In this document: piece after piece, positions 36,722 to 44,702 of the stretch
Layout: each line of letters starts with the position of its first letter
How positions within the stretch are numbered: position 1 is the first letter of the stretch
Origin: an uncultured Pelagibacteraceae bacterium
Lineage (GTDB): Bacteria; Pseudomonadota; Alphaproteobacteria; Pelagibacterales; Pelagibacteraceae
Direction: 5' to 3'
DNA length: 64,000 bases
Assembly: GCA_902589345.1 (NCBI GenBank)
Contig: CACISU010000001.1
Span: 1 to 64,000, forward strand
The notes under the pieces: generated by a model
Told to the model about the DNA's origin: nothing
The model's input: the letters and a program-made list of their open reading frames with translations, nothing else
Database searches by the model: none
Made by a program: the position numbers and the translations under genes

Positions 36722-37585
36722 TTATTTATTTTTTTTTAAATTTGGTAAAAGTATAAGCATAACCCCAATAATAATAATAGCTCCACCAATAAATAATTCT
36801 TTAGTCGGCTCTTCACCCAGAATAAAAATAGCAGCCAATAACCCTGTTGGAGGTATTCCCATAGTAACTATAGGTAAAACTTTATATATAGGATTATTTT
36901 TTAAAACATAATAGAAACATCCATACGTAATTGGCTGCATAATAAATCCTAAATAAATTGCAATTATCCAAATTTCAAAAGGTGTAGACCTGAAATAATT
37001 AATTGGATTTCCATCAAATATTGCCGAAAGAGTAATTAATATTGGACCAGAAAACAATCCTAACCAAGCAACTAATGCTAAAGGATTTATTTCTTTACTT
37101 AATGGTTTTACTAAAACTTGTCCTAAAGCCCAAACACCTGATCCTATAATTACTAAACTTACACCTATGAATTTGCCATCTAAATTTGGAGAGCCAGTTA
37201 AAATATATACTCCAACAAACGCAATAGTTATTCCTATCAAAGCTCTTAATGTCGGTTTTTCTTTAAGCATAAAAAATGCGAATAAAACTCCAAAAGGAAC
37301 TTCAGTTTGAACAAGCAGAACAGCTGCTGAAGCATCTATAAAACTTAAACCTGTATATGTGATACTGTATTGAGCAGTATTTGCTATAAGAGAAGCAAAA
37401 AATATTTTTTTAAGAAAACCTCTTGGTATTGGAAACCACCAAACCAAAAGTAATGCAACAAAAGTAAATCTTAAACCCATCAATAAAAAAGGAGGTAGGT
37501 ATTCCATTGCTGGTTTAGCAATAACAAAACCAAAACCTAAAAAGATTGGAACTATCGCAGCTATTAAAGAGTCGCGAAGGGTCAA
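36722..37585 (-). CDS. EamA/DMT-family transporter
   Basis: A 287-residue ten-helix EamA protein. It begins at a TTG that overlaps the upstream gene's TGA by 4 bases (TTGA), so it is probably translated by coupling. LAIVPIFLGFGFVIAKPAMEYLPP-like opening and PLALVAWLGLFSGPIL mark the two repeats. Because it is coupled to the gamma-butyrobetaine dioxygenase-like gene, it could move a related amine or betaine, but that is inference. Confidence 0.85.
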   Translation of the reverse strand: MTLRDSLIAAIVPIFLGFGFVIAKPAMEYLPPFLLMGLRFTFVALLLVWWFPIPRGFLKKIFFASLIANTAQYSITYTGLSFIDASAAVLLVQTEVPFGVLFAFFMLKEKPTLRALIGITIAFVGVYILTGSPNLDGKFIGVSLVIIGSGVWALGQVLVKPLSKEINPLALVAWLGLFSGPILITLSAIFDGNPINYFRSTPFEIWIIAIYLGFIMQPITYGCFYYVLKNNPIYKVLPIVTMGIPPTGLLAAIFILGEEPTKELFIGGAIIIIGVMLILLPNLKKNK

Positions 37586-38685
37586 ATTTTAAATTTTCTT
37601 TTTAAATGTCTTAATCTTCCTTCGGTACTATCAAAATCTATATAACATCCTTGCAAAAATCTATTTCCCTCTTTTGGATCATACTTTGTTCTTCCGTGTA
37701 GTACTCGATGATTGTCCATCATGATAAGATCTTTCGATTCCAATTTAAATTCTATTCTATTTTTTTCTGAATTATACATATCTGATAATTTTTTTCTGGA
37801 TTTATAATATTTATCTAATTTATCTTTTTCTAACATTGGAACATAATCTAATCTTGGGCTAAATCTTACTTGTTTAAAATTTTTTTCATCATCTAAATGA
37901 ATTAATTCCGACCAATCTTCAAGTATTACTTTTTTATCAGTAAATTTAAATCTTACTTTAACTTCAGTCAGAATTTTATAAGCACCTGGATCTTCTTTTT
38001 TTAATTTTTCAGTAACTGTATATCCATCCACCAATGTTGAATATCCACCACTAACTTCATTTTCAACACAATGTAATAATTGAATGCAAGGAACGGGGTT
38101 TCTATATGGGTTATCTGTGTGTGGGCTTAATTGTAAAGTGGTATAGGCTAAATCATTAGGGTTTGATTTAGATCTTACATTAAAATGTTCCCCAAAATTG
38201 GTTCTTCTCACACTTCCAATAGAATTAGCAAATTTAACAATATAATTATTTTCAGTCGGCACATTTTTTATGATTACAAAGCCATATTCATAAAATGATA
38301 CCAATAAATCATACATTTCTTTAGATTCATAAAAATCCTCTTTATATTCAAAATTTTTTACATCTTTTAAAGCTGAGTCCCATTTTTTTTTAGGAATTGA
38401 TTTTATTACTGTATCTTTATTTGAAAATTCAGTTTCAAGTTTATTAATATCTAGCTTAGAGTTAACACCATCATTAAAATTGACTTCAAGAAAACCATTT
38501 TTAATTTCTGCCTTTTTTATTATTATTTTTGCATCCATTGTTGAGGGGTCAAATAATCTTTGCTGGGTACCTTTGTCTAAAAATTCTTCACCATCCACTC
38601 TTTCTCTTAACCAAAAAGGGTGTATTTCTTCAATTGACTTACCATTATTAAAGAAGATTTTGTTTTGATTTAGTTCGATTTTCAT
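37582..38685 (-). CDS. Gamma-butyrobetaine dioxygenase-like Fe(II)/2OG oxygenase
   Basis: A 367-residue protein with the two-part structure of gamma-butyrobetaine hydroxylase and trimethyllysine dioxygenase. Residues 20-90 are a small DUF971-like domain with FWLRERVDGEEF, the usual opening. The TauD/TfdA catalytic part has the iron ligands in SPHTDNPYRNPVP (HxD) and in NHRVLHGRTKYD (distal His, followed by the 2OG Arg). It would hydroxylate a trimethylammonium acid such as gamma-butyrobetaine. The small domain's usual Cys zinc ligands are not evident. Other TauD-like substrates are possible. Confidence 0.85.
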   Translation of the reverse strand: MKIELNQNKIFFNNGKSIEEIHPFWLRERVDGEEFLDKGTQQRLFDPSTMDAKIIIKKAEIKNGFLEVNFNDGVNSKLDINKLETEFSNKDTVIKSIPKKKWDSALKDVKNFEYKEDFYESKEMYDLLVSFYEYGFVIIKNVPTENNYIVKFANSIGSVRRTNFGEHFNVRSKSNPNDLAYTTLQLSPHTDNPYRNPVPCIQLLHCVENEVSGGYSTLVDGYTVTEKLKKEDPGAYKILTEVKVRFKFTDKKVILEDWSELIHLDDEKNFKQVRFSPRLDYVPMLEKDKLDKYYKSRKKLSDMYNSEKNRIEFKLESKDLIMMDNHRVLHGRTKYDPKEGNRFLQGCYIDFDSTEGRLRHLKRKFKI

Positions 38686-38762
38686 AAGCTTTTTTGAGGA
38701 TTATTTAAAATTTAGCTTTAATCAAGATAAATAAGATAGTAATTAGATAAAAATTTATTTCA

Positions 38763-39560
38763 ATGAAAGCCAAAAAATATAGAATTTATTATAGTTTTTT
38801 GAATAAGCTTGCTAAGGAGCTTACAAGCTTTTACTTTAAAAAAATTAGCAAAAGATTTTCAGTAACAAATAAACACAAAGGCAAAGGATACGATCCGGTT
38901 ACTAGTTCAGACAAAGCTTTTGAAAAATTCATTCGTTCAAAAATATCTAAAAAATTTCCTGACCATCAAATAATTGGAGAGGAGTTTGGACATAAAAAAA
39001 GTAATAGTGATTATTCATGGGTGATAGACCCTATTGATGGTACAAGATCTTATGTAATTGGAAACCCAACTTGGAGTAATTTGATTTCATTAAATTACAA
39101 AGGTCATCCAATAATGGGATTAGCAAATTTTCCAATGCTTAATAAATATTATTTAAACTTTAATGATAATATTTCTTATGTGTTTGAAAATGGAAAAAAA
39201 AGAAGAATAAAAGTTAGTAAAAAAATTCCTTTTAGCCAAATAAAAGTTTCAGGAGCATTTCATGGTTGGCTTTCATTTAAAAAACAAATGAAAATTCCTA
39301 AAATATTAAAACTAATGAGATTTAAATGTCCTGACTCATTAAGTTATGCTTTATTAGCGGAAGGTAAAGTAGATATAGTTATACAATGTGCAAATAAAAT
39401 TTGGGATATTCACCCCATTATACCAATAGTAAAAGCTGCAGGAGCAACAATTAGTACTTGGGATAATAAAGATGCAGTCTTTGCAGGAAATATTTTAGTT
39501 TCTAATAATATTTCAAACCATAAAAAAATATTAAAACTTTTAAAACCAGCTTTAAAATAA
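38763..39560 (+). CDS. Inositol monophosphatase-family phosphatase, HisN-like
   Basis: A 265-residue Mg-dependent phosphatase. GEEFGHKKSN and VIDPIDGTRSYVIG hold the metal-binding Glu and Asp residues, and WDIHPIIPIVKAAGATIS the last ligand Asp. In alphaproteobacteria this family often provides histidinol-phosphatase (HisN) activity, and inositol phosphatase or CysQ-type nucleotidase are alternatives. hisI lies at 56.7 kb, so histidine synthesis is present. Final assignment needs a search. Confidence 0.8.
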   Translation: MKAKKYRIYYSFLNKLAKELTSFYFKKISKRFSVTNKHKGKGYDPVTSSDKAFEKFIRSKISKKFPDHQIIGEEFGHKKSNSDYSWVIDPIDGTRSYVIGNPTWSNLISLNYKGHPIMGLANFPMLNKYYLNFNDNISYVFENGKKRRIKVSKKIPFSQIKVSGAFHGWLSFKKQMKIPKILKLMRFKCPDSLSYALLAEGKVDIVIQCANKIWDIHPIIPIVKAAGATISTWDNKDAVFAGNILVSNNISNHKKILKLLKPALK

Positions 39561-39620
39561 AACTCCTAATTTTACAGCATATAAAAAGAATGATATTCTT
39601 AAAATATAAAAGGAGATAGT

Positions 39621-40013
39621 ATGCCAATATTTAAACCAATTAATGAAAAACAAGCAAAAGGAAAAGTAAAAAAAATATTTAATGAAATTAAGAAAACAAG
39701 AAAAATAAAAAAAATTCCAAATTTTTGGAGGACTCTTGCTAATAATCCTGAAACATTAGAAAGAACTTGGACTTCTTTACAACAAGTTATGAAAAAAGGT
39801 TCTCTCGATCCAGTAGTAAAAGAATTAATTTATGTTGCTGTTTCAATCACAAACAATTGTGAATACTGTATTAAATCTCATAGTTTAGCAGCAAAAAAAA
39901 AGGGTGCTACAAATTCAATGTTAAATGAAATGATTGCAGTAGTTGGAATGGCCAATGAAACGAATAGATTAGTTGAGGGTTACCAAGTAGAAGTAGACGA
40001 TTTTATAAAATAA
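39621..40013 (+). CDS. Carboxymuconolactone decarboxylase/AhpD-family protein
   Basis: A 130-residue all-helical protein. NCEYCIKSHSLAAKK contains the CxxC plus His of the AhpD-like redox site, near residues 82-90. Such proteins act as peroxidases or as decarboxylases; the CxxCxxxH form suggests redox activity. It has a strong AAGGAGATAG ribosome site. A short inverted repeat, AAGAATGATATTCTT, lies about 20 bases upstream and may be an operator. Confidence 0.85.
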   Translation: MPIFKPINEKQAKGKVKKIFNEIKKTRKIKKIPNFWRTLANNPETLERTWTSLQQVMKKGSLDPVVKELIYVAVSITNNCEYCIKSHSLAAKKKGATNSMLNEMIAVVGMANETNRLVEGYQVEVDDFIK

Positions 40014-40015
40014 GA

Positions 40016-40360
40016 ATGGAGTTTGAATTTGTTTATAAGATTTGCAATAAAGCTGAATGGTTAATAGCCAAAAAAAATAAAAAATTTATTGGTACAAATA
40101 AAGATAAAGAAGATGGATTTATTCATTTTTCAGATAAACAACAAGTTCAGGGCACATTAAAAAAATATTATTTAAATCAAAAAGATTTAATTCTTTTAAA
40201 AATCGAAGCATTAAAACTTGATAATTTAATTTGGGAACAAGCTTCTGATGGCAGTATGTTCCCTCATCTTTATTCTTCTTTAGACACAAACAAAGTCTGT
40301 AGTGTATATGATTTAGTTTTAAATGAAGATGGAACACATACTTTGCCTTTAAATTATTAA
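40016..40360 (+). CDS. DUF952 protein
   Basis: A 114-residue DUF952 protein. It shows FVYKICNKAEW at the start, GFIHFSDKQQVQGTLKKYY, and the end FPHLYSSLDTNKVCSVYDL, all typical. The GFIHFS motif with His suggests an ADP-ribosyl or phosphate-binding pocket known from related folds, but the function is not established. It begins 2 bases after the CMD gene and overlaps the SMR gene stop by 4 bases. Confidence 0.85.
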   Translation: MEFEFVYKICNKAEWLIAKKNKKFIGTNKDKEDGFIHFSDKQQVQGTLKKYYLNQKDLILLKIEALKLDNLIWEQASDGSMFPHLYSSLDTNKVCSVYDLVLNEDGTHTLPLNY

Positions 40361-40692
40361 TTTGCTTTACCCAACAAATTAACAATTAAGACACCAGCAA
40401 CAATTAATATAATTCCAATTACGCCCCATATATTAGGTATTTGATTATATTTGATAATTCCAAATAAAAGTATAGCTGTAACTGTAATTGCACTATACGT
40501 AGCATAAGCAAAACCAACTGGTATAGCTGACATACCTTTAGCAAGCGAAAACATAGTTACACACATTAAAAGTATACAGGCAATTGAAGGAGTTAATTTA
40601 GAAAATCCATCAGAAATTTTTGCAAAACTATTAGCTGCAATTCCGCACGAAATAGCAATTGCTAAAAAAAGATAACCTATTATTGGTTTCAT
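40357..40692 (-). CDS. SMR-like small membrane transporter, subunit 2
   Basis: A 111-residue, four-helix protein of the small multidrug resistance superfamily. IPVGFAYATYSAITV and GVLIVNLLGKAN match the fold. The first helix (GYLFLAIAISCGIAANSFA) contains no Glu or Asp, while EmrE-type transporters need Glu14. The aromatic pair Tyr60/Trp63 of EmrE is Tyr/Tyr here. It is 1 base after a closely related gene, so the two probably form a heterodimer. It may be a non-proton-coupled carrier or a membrane factor. Confidence 0.75.
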   Translation of the reverse strand: MKPIIGYLFLAIAISCGIAANSFAKISDGFSKLTPSIACILLMCVTMFSLAKGMSAIPVGFAYATYSAITVTAILLFGIIKYNQIPNIWGVIGIILIVAGVLIVNLLGKAN

Positions 40693-40693
40693 G

Positions 40694-41029
40694 CTAGTTT
40701 GCTTTTCCTAGCAAGTTAACAATTAATACACCGGCAATAATTAGAGCTAGTCCCAATATAGTATAAAGATCTGGTATTTGATTAAATTTATAAATTCCAA
40801 CAATTGTTGTTGCTATAATACACAAACCTGCAAAAGATGCGTAAGTTACACCAACAGGTATTGATTTCATAACTAAGGACAAAGTGAACATGCATCCAAC
40901 AATAGTTATTGCTGTCACAATACTTGGTATTAATAAAGTAAATCCTTGTGCACTTTTTGCAAATCCATTTGAAGCAGTTCCCAAAATAACTGCTAGAATT
41001 AATATTATATATGCTGTTAAATTTCCCAC
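40694..41029 (-). CDS. SMR-like small membrane transporter, subunit 1
   Basis: A 111-residue paralogue of the next gene, with the same end (AGVLIVNLLGKAN) and four helices. It appears to start with GTG at 41027-41029, since no ATG is near. The first helix (YIILILAVILGTASNGFA) again has no acidic residue. IPVGVTYASFAGL replaces the EmrE YAIWSG signature. Tandem duplication is the simple origin. Low-level similarity to SugE/QacE-type proteins is inferred from pattern only. Confidence 0.75.
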   Translation of the reverse strand: MGNLTAYIILILAVILGTASNGFAKSAQGFTLLIPSIVTAITIVGCMFTLSLVMKSIPVGVTYASFAGLCIIATTIVGIYKFNQIPDLYTILGLALIIAGVLIVNLLGKAN

Positions 41030-41036
41030 TGGTTAA

Positions 41037-41255
41037 CTATAGATCAAATATTAAAAAATAAAAATAAATTATCCATGAAACACAGCAGAACAAGGTTGCA
41101 AAAATAATAGCTATTCCTGTTGCAGTGTCATTGTTGTGTTTGAGATTTACTTTTTTTCTCCATTTAGCTGGGTATAAAGGTAGTGTGAATGCATAAATTA
41201 TTAAAAAAATATCGAAAGCCGTAAGAATAATACTTAAATAAAGTAACTGACTCAT
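41037..41255 (-). CDS. Small two-helix membrane protein, unknown
   Basis: A 72-residue protein with two hydrophobic segments (residues 3-28 and 46-70) separated by a basic loop YPAKWRKKVNLKHNN. No family is recognised. It sits 7 bases before the SMR-like pair (which starts at 41029) and overlaps the upstream gene by 1 base, so it may belong to the same complex. It could be a regulator or third subunit of the SMR-like pair. Confidence 0.6.
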   Translation of the reverse strand: MSQLLYLSIILTAFDIFLIIYAFTLPLYPAKWRKKVNLKHNNDTATGIAIIFATLFCCVSWIIYFYFLIFDL

Positions 41256-41845
41256 TATTTTTTAGACCAGCTAATAGCATCTTCCATCCTATCGTCGCCC
41301 CAAAAAATTTCGTTGTTGACTATAAAAGAAGGACTACCAAAAACTTTATCTTTTCTAGCACTATCTGTATTTGCCAAATATTCTTTTTCTATTTCTTCTG
41401 ATTTTGCTTTTTCAATTACTTTGTCCTTATCTATTTTAAGTTCATTGCAGATTTCAGAAATATTTGGTTCAGTTGCAGGTTCTTTTCCATCTTGGAACCA
41501 TCTTTTGTAAGTTTTTTGTACATATTCAATGCCCCAACTTTCTTTTAAACCCAAAATTGCAAGTTTATTAGCAAGATCAAACTCTGTTAAAGGATAGGGA
41601 ACAGGGGTTTTTGCAAAGAAACCATACCCCTCTGAACGTCTTTCTATATCTCTCCACATATAATTAACTTTATTAACTTTTTCCTTTGGGAAAGGAATAT
41701 TATTCATTTCCTTCATGATTGCTCTAACGCTAAAAGGCTTCCAATTAAATTTTACTCCATGTTTTTTTTCTACATCTAAAATTCTTGTTACAGAAAGATA
41801 TGTGTATGTACTTCCAATAGAAAAATAAAAGTCAATATTACTCAT
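41255..41845 (-). CDS. DsbA-family protein, 2-hydroxychromene-2-carboxylate isomerase type
   Basis: A 196-residue thioredoxin-fold, kappa-GST-like protein. IDFYFSIGSTYTYLS at the start has Ser where DsbA has its CxxC, as in HCCA isomerases, which act with glutathione. GSPSFIVNNEIFWGDDRM is the conserved C-terminal segment. It would rearrange an aromatic ring-cleavage product or a related hydroxy acid. It lies in the middle of the small-protein cluster. Confidence 0.82.
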   Translation of the reverse strand: MSNIDFYFSIGSTYTYLSVTRILDVEKKHGVKFNWKPFSVRAIMKEMNNIPFPKEKVNKVNYMWRDIERRSEGYGFFAKTPVPYPLTEFDLANKLAILGLKESWGIEYVQKTYKRWFQDGKEPATEPNISEICNELKIDKDKVIEKAKSEEIEKEYLANTDSARKDKVFGSPSFIVNNEIFWGDDRMEDAISWSKK

Positions 41846-41890
41846 TTATTATTAATTAAAAATAACGATTAATTTTTATTTATATAAAAT

Positions 41891-42211
41891 TTATTTAGGC
41901 ATTGGTGTTGCACCAGTTTCTAAACTTGCAATTTTACCATCTTTATATTTATAAACTGCCATTACAGCTTCAACATTTCCATCATCAAATGTTACGAATG
42001 CATGGTGAATACCAACTTCATTATTTTCATAAACCACTCTTGATTTATCTTGTTTAATGTCACCACTCATCGCCCATTTGATCACATCACCTTTACCTAA
42101 AGTATTACCTGATTTATGCATTGTAAATTTAAAATCATCATGCAAAAGTTCATTCATAGCTGCTTCATCTTTATTTTTTATTGCAGCACTGTATTTTTCT
42201 AATATAGACAT
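41891..42211 (-). CDS. NTF2/SnoaL-like protein
   Basis: A 106-residue cone-fold protein: YSAAIKNKDEAAMNELLHDDFKFTMHKSG opens like an NTF2-like ligand-binding or isomerase domain. The rest (DGNVEAVMAVYKYKDGKIASLE) supports it. It has a strong ribosome site (GGAGAAAAAA). Such domains bind small hydrophobic ligands or catalyse isomerisation or dehydration. Exact role is unknown. Confidence 0.7.
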   Translation of the reverse strand: MSILEKYSAAIKNKDEAAMNELLHDDFKFTMHKSGNTLGKGDVIKWAMSGDIKQDKSRVVYENNEVGIHHAFVTFDDGNVEAVMAVYKYKDGKIASLETGATPMPK

Positions 42212-42263
42212 TTTTTTCTCCTTTTTATTTTTATTTATTAAAGTGTTCCAGACTCTTCACAAA

Positions 42264-42551
42264 TTATGTTCCTTTAATTATTATAAAGTTTCCGACAGAA
42301 TTATTTAACCGTATCTGTCTTACCGGTTTGTATTCTTCAGAATTATACCAATCTAAAGCTTTTTCATATGAAGGAAATTTAATAACAACTGTTCTTGGAA
42401 ATTTCCATTCACCCTCGAAACATTGATAATCGCCACCTCTTACTAGGTATTCTCCTCCAAATTTTTTTACAGTATCTGTGACTTTATCTAAATATTCTTT
42501 ATAGTCTTCAGGATTAGTTACTTCAACTTGTGCTATTGCATACCCATTCAT
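42264..42551 (-). CDS. DUF1330 protein
   Basis: A 95-residue dimeric alpha/beta barrel-type protein: GYAIAQVEVTNPEDYKEYLDKV, GGEYLVRGGDYQCFEGEW, TVVIKFPSYEKALDWYNSEEYKPVRQIR. These segments are the DUF1330 pattern. The family may include monooxygenases without cofactors, but no activity is shown. It has a GGGAGAT ribosome site and lies behind the 51-residue gene. Confidence 0.88.
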   Translation of the reverse strand: MNGYAIAQVEVTNPEDYKEYLDKVTDTVKKFGGEYLVRGGDYQCFEGEWKFPRTVVIKFPSYEKALDWYNSEEYKPVRQIRLNNSVGNFIIIKGT

Positions 42552-42591
42552 GAAAATCTCCCTTTTTTTATATTTTCATCTTCTTTTACAA

Positions 42592-42747
42592 TTATCCTGA
42601 AAAGTTTTCCATAAAATCTCCATCCATTGGAGTTATTTTTGCAGATTCTAAATCAATACCTGCTTCTGCTCTAGCCACATGAAGATCTTTTTGCATTCTT
42701 TTTAAAAGTTCTTTACTTACTTTTCCGATTACATAATATTTTGCCAT
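42592..42747 (-). CDS. Small protein (51 aa), ferredoxin-fold-like, unknown
   Basis: A short gene that a length cutoff would miss. It runs ATG at 42747 to TAA at 42592 and begins MAKYYVIGKVSKELLKRMQK, 1 base after the next upstream gene's stop. The opening matches in style that of the GYD protein at 29.8 kb. It ends DFMENFSG. It has no cysteines. It is likely a real gene because it is open, in the same direction and tightly spaced between two cluster genes. Function unknown. Confidence 0.65.
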   Translation of the reverse strand: MAKYYVIGKVSKELLKRMQKDLHVARAEAGIDLESAKITPMDGDFMENFSG

Positions 42748-42748
42748 T

Positions 42749-43039
42749 TTAGACATCAACCTTAGTTAATTCCCAAACATGCATCTTATTTACACACTCA
42801 TCATAAATTGGCTTTCCAATTGGATTTGTTCCAGATACCATTTCTTTCATTTTTTCCATATTATGAACAAATACCTTAAACATAACACCGCTTTTATCTG
42901 GCTTTACTGCTCCTATAGTTTTTTCTGGATGAGCTGCTGATTTTCTTACACTCATTCCCTCATCTGATTGCATCCATCCCATAAATTTTTCAAGCTTTCC
43001 TTCTTTTAAATCTACGATCACTAACACTTCTTTTTCCAT
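42749..43039 (-). CDS. Small protein, DUF3764-like or monooxygenase-like
   Basis: A 96-residue protein: VLVIVDLKEGKLEKFMGWMQSDEGM, then GVMFKVFVHNMEKMKEMVSGTNP and VWELTKVDV. It looks like a dimeric alpha/beta barrel, perhaps DUF3764, but I am not sure. It has a ribosome site AGGAGAA. It is flanked by the NTF2-like gene upstream and by the 51-residue gene downstream. Confidence 0.6.
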   Translation of the reverse strand: MEKEVLVIVDLKEGKLEKFMGWMQSDEGMSVRKSAAHPEKTIGAVKPDKSGVMFKVFVHNMEKMKEMVSGTNPIGKPIYDECVNKMHVWELTKVDV

Positions 43040-43061
43040 ATTGTTTCTCCTTTTTTATAAT

Positions 43062-43436
43062 TTATTTTTTCATTGCATTAAAAGAGCTAAGAGTATCATC
43101 AAAAGCCATGAACATCGACATTTTCCCATCTGTTACTTCAAAATAGTGACCAAATATAGTGTCCATACCATCTGCGGTTGCTTTGCATTTAGCAAATACT
43201 TTGTTTCCTTCTGCAATCATAAATTCAGGAGTTACTGAAAAATTATTCCAATGTTGTGGAATCAGCGACATAGTTTTCATCATTGCCTCTTTTCCTTTGT
43301 GAGTTCCTGACATTGGATGTTTATCTCCAGGGAAAACCCAAGTAATATTATCATGAACTACCTCATTAAAAAAAGTTTCCATATCTCCTTTACCAAATAA
43401 TTCATATCCTCTTTTAACTAATTCTTTTGGGTCCAT
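43062..43436 (-). CDS. NTF2/SnoaL-like protein
   Basis: A 124-residue cone-fold protein. VKRGYELFGKGDMETFFNEVVHDNITWVFPG and GKEAMMKTMSLIP are the SnoaL-like pattern, also HYFEVTDGKMSMFMAF. This family includes polyketide cyclases and ketosteroid-isomerase-like enzymes. It follows the dehydrogenase gene at 43.5 kb by 90 bases and a stem-loop lies in that gap. Catalytic residues cannot be assigned without a structure. Confidence 0.75.
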   Translation of the reverse strand: MDPKELVKRGYELFGKGDMETFFNEVVHDNITWVFPGDKHPMSGTHKGKEAMMKTMSLIPQHWNNFSVTPEFMIAEGNKVFAKCKATADGMDTIFGHYFEVTDGKMSMFMAFDDTLSSFNAMKK

Positions 43437-43526
43437 TTTTTACTTCCTTTCTATAATGTTTTATTTTGTTAAACATACTTAATGCATATATAAGTATGTA
43501 ACGCTTTTATTACAATGCTGATATGC

Positions 43527-44444
43527 TTAATCGTCTATTTCGTAGTCCCAGGCATTTCCTCCTACAACTTTAGAGATGGCTGAGAAATCTTTATTAGAAT
43601 TACCTTCTTTACAAAATTCATCATAAATAGTGTTCGCGGTAGAACCAAGAGGTGTATTTGCTTTAACTTCTTCTGCACATTCAATCGCAAGTTTTAAATC
43701 TTTACTCATCATTCCTGCAGAAAATCCTGGACGATATTTATTATTTGATGGTACGCCTTCTTTTAAACCAGGTAGAGGAGGGTAAACAGATATTGGCCAA
43801 CTATTACCTGATGCGTTTTTCATAATTTCATGTACTTTTTTAATGTCTATGTTTAATCTTTTTGCCAACATCAAAGCCTCTGAAGCACCTATCATTGATA
43901 TTCCAAGAGCCATATTATTACAAATTTTTGCTCCATTTCCACACCCAGTGTCACCTGCGTGAAAAATGTTTTTGCCCATTATTTCTAAAATTGGTTTAGC
44001 AGAGTCAAATGCTTCTCTGCTTCCACCGACTAAGAAAGTTAAACTAGCATTCTTCGCGCCCATGACACCACCACTTACTGGGGCATCAATCATTTTAATT
44101 CCTTTTTCCTTAGCCTTTGTTCCTAATTCAACTGAAGTTTTTATATCAATTGTTGAACAATCTATCAGAAGACAATCTTTAGATACTTTATTTATTATTC
44201 CATTTTCTCCTAAATAAACTTTTTTTGAATTTTTTCCTGCAGGTAACATTGTAATTACTATATTTGGTGATCTAGATAGAAGATTTTCAAAACTATCAGC
44301 TATGTCGAATTTTCTCTCTCTTGCTTTGTCTAGCATCTCTTTTGAAACATCAAATACACAAACTTTTTTTCCTGCTTTAATAAGATTCTCAGCCATTGGA
44401 CTTCCCATGTTTCCAACACCAATAAATGCAACTATTTCTGACAT
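43527..44444 (-). CDS. 3-hydroxyisobutyrate dehydrogenase-like NAD-binding protein
   Basis: A 305-residue beta-hydroxyacid dehydrogenase. FIGVGNMGSPMAENLIKAG is the NAD loop, DAPVSGGVMGAKNASL the substrate loop, and GNGAKICNNMALG carries the catalytic Lys. The C-terminal half is the all-helical dimer domain. Named relatives are MmsB and tartronate-semialdehyde reductase. The substrate is not certain. It heads the cluster of small proteins behind it on the minus strand. Confidence 0.88.
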   Translation of the reverse strand: MSEIVAFIGVGNMGSPMAENLIKAGKKVCVFDVSKEMLDKARERKFDIADSFENLLSRSPNIVITMLPAGKNSKKVYLGENGIINKVSKDCLLIDCSTIDIKTSVELGTKAKEKGIKMIDAPVSGGVMGAKNASLTFLVGGSREAFDSAKPILEIMGKNIFHAGDTGCGNGAKICNNMALGISMIGASEALMLAKRLNIDIKKVHEIMKNASGNSWPISVYPPLPGLKEGVPSNNKYRPGFSAGMMSKDLKLAIECAEEVKANTPLGSTANTIYDEFCKEGNSNKDFSAISKVVGGNAWDYEIDD

Positions 44445-44455
44445 AAAACTCCTTT

Positions 44456-44677
44456 TTAATTTGTAATTTTTTCTACAAATTTTTTTATAAGTGGGCTAAT
44501 CGTTAAAACTGTAGCTATAGCTATAGGTAGGCTTACTACCCAAGCTTTTAAAAATCTATTTATATAAAACTCATCAATACCTGTATTAATATAAGTAATA
44601 AGTAATGTCATGATTAAGCTTGTAAAAAAACCAACTATTAAAACAAATAGTAATTGAGAATATTTTTTTGGCAACAT
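44456..44677 (-). CDS. DUF2798 small membrane protein
   Basis: A 73-residue two-helix inner-membrane protein. LLFVLIVGFFTSLIMTLLITYINTG and WVVSLPIAIATVLTISPLIKK are the DUF2798 pattern. Function unknown. It lies between cysK upstream (25 bases) and the dehydrogenase downstream (11 bases), all on the minus strand. Confidence 0.8.
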   Translation of the reverse strand: MLPKKYSQLLFVLIVGFFTSLIMTLLITYINTGIDEFYINRFLKAWVVSLPIAIATVLTISPLIKKFVEKITN

Positions 44678-44702
44678 TGAATTATATTATTTGATTAATT
44701 TA

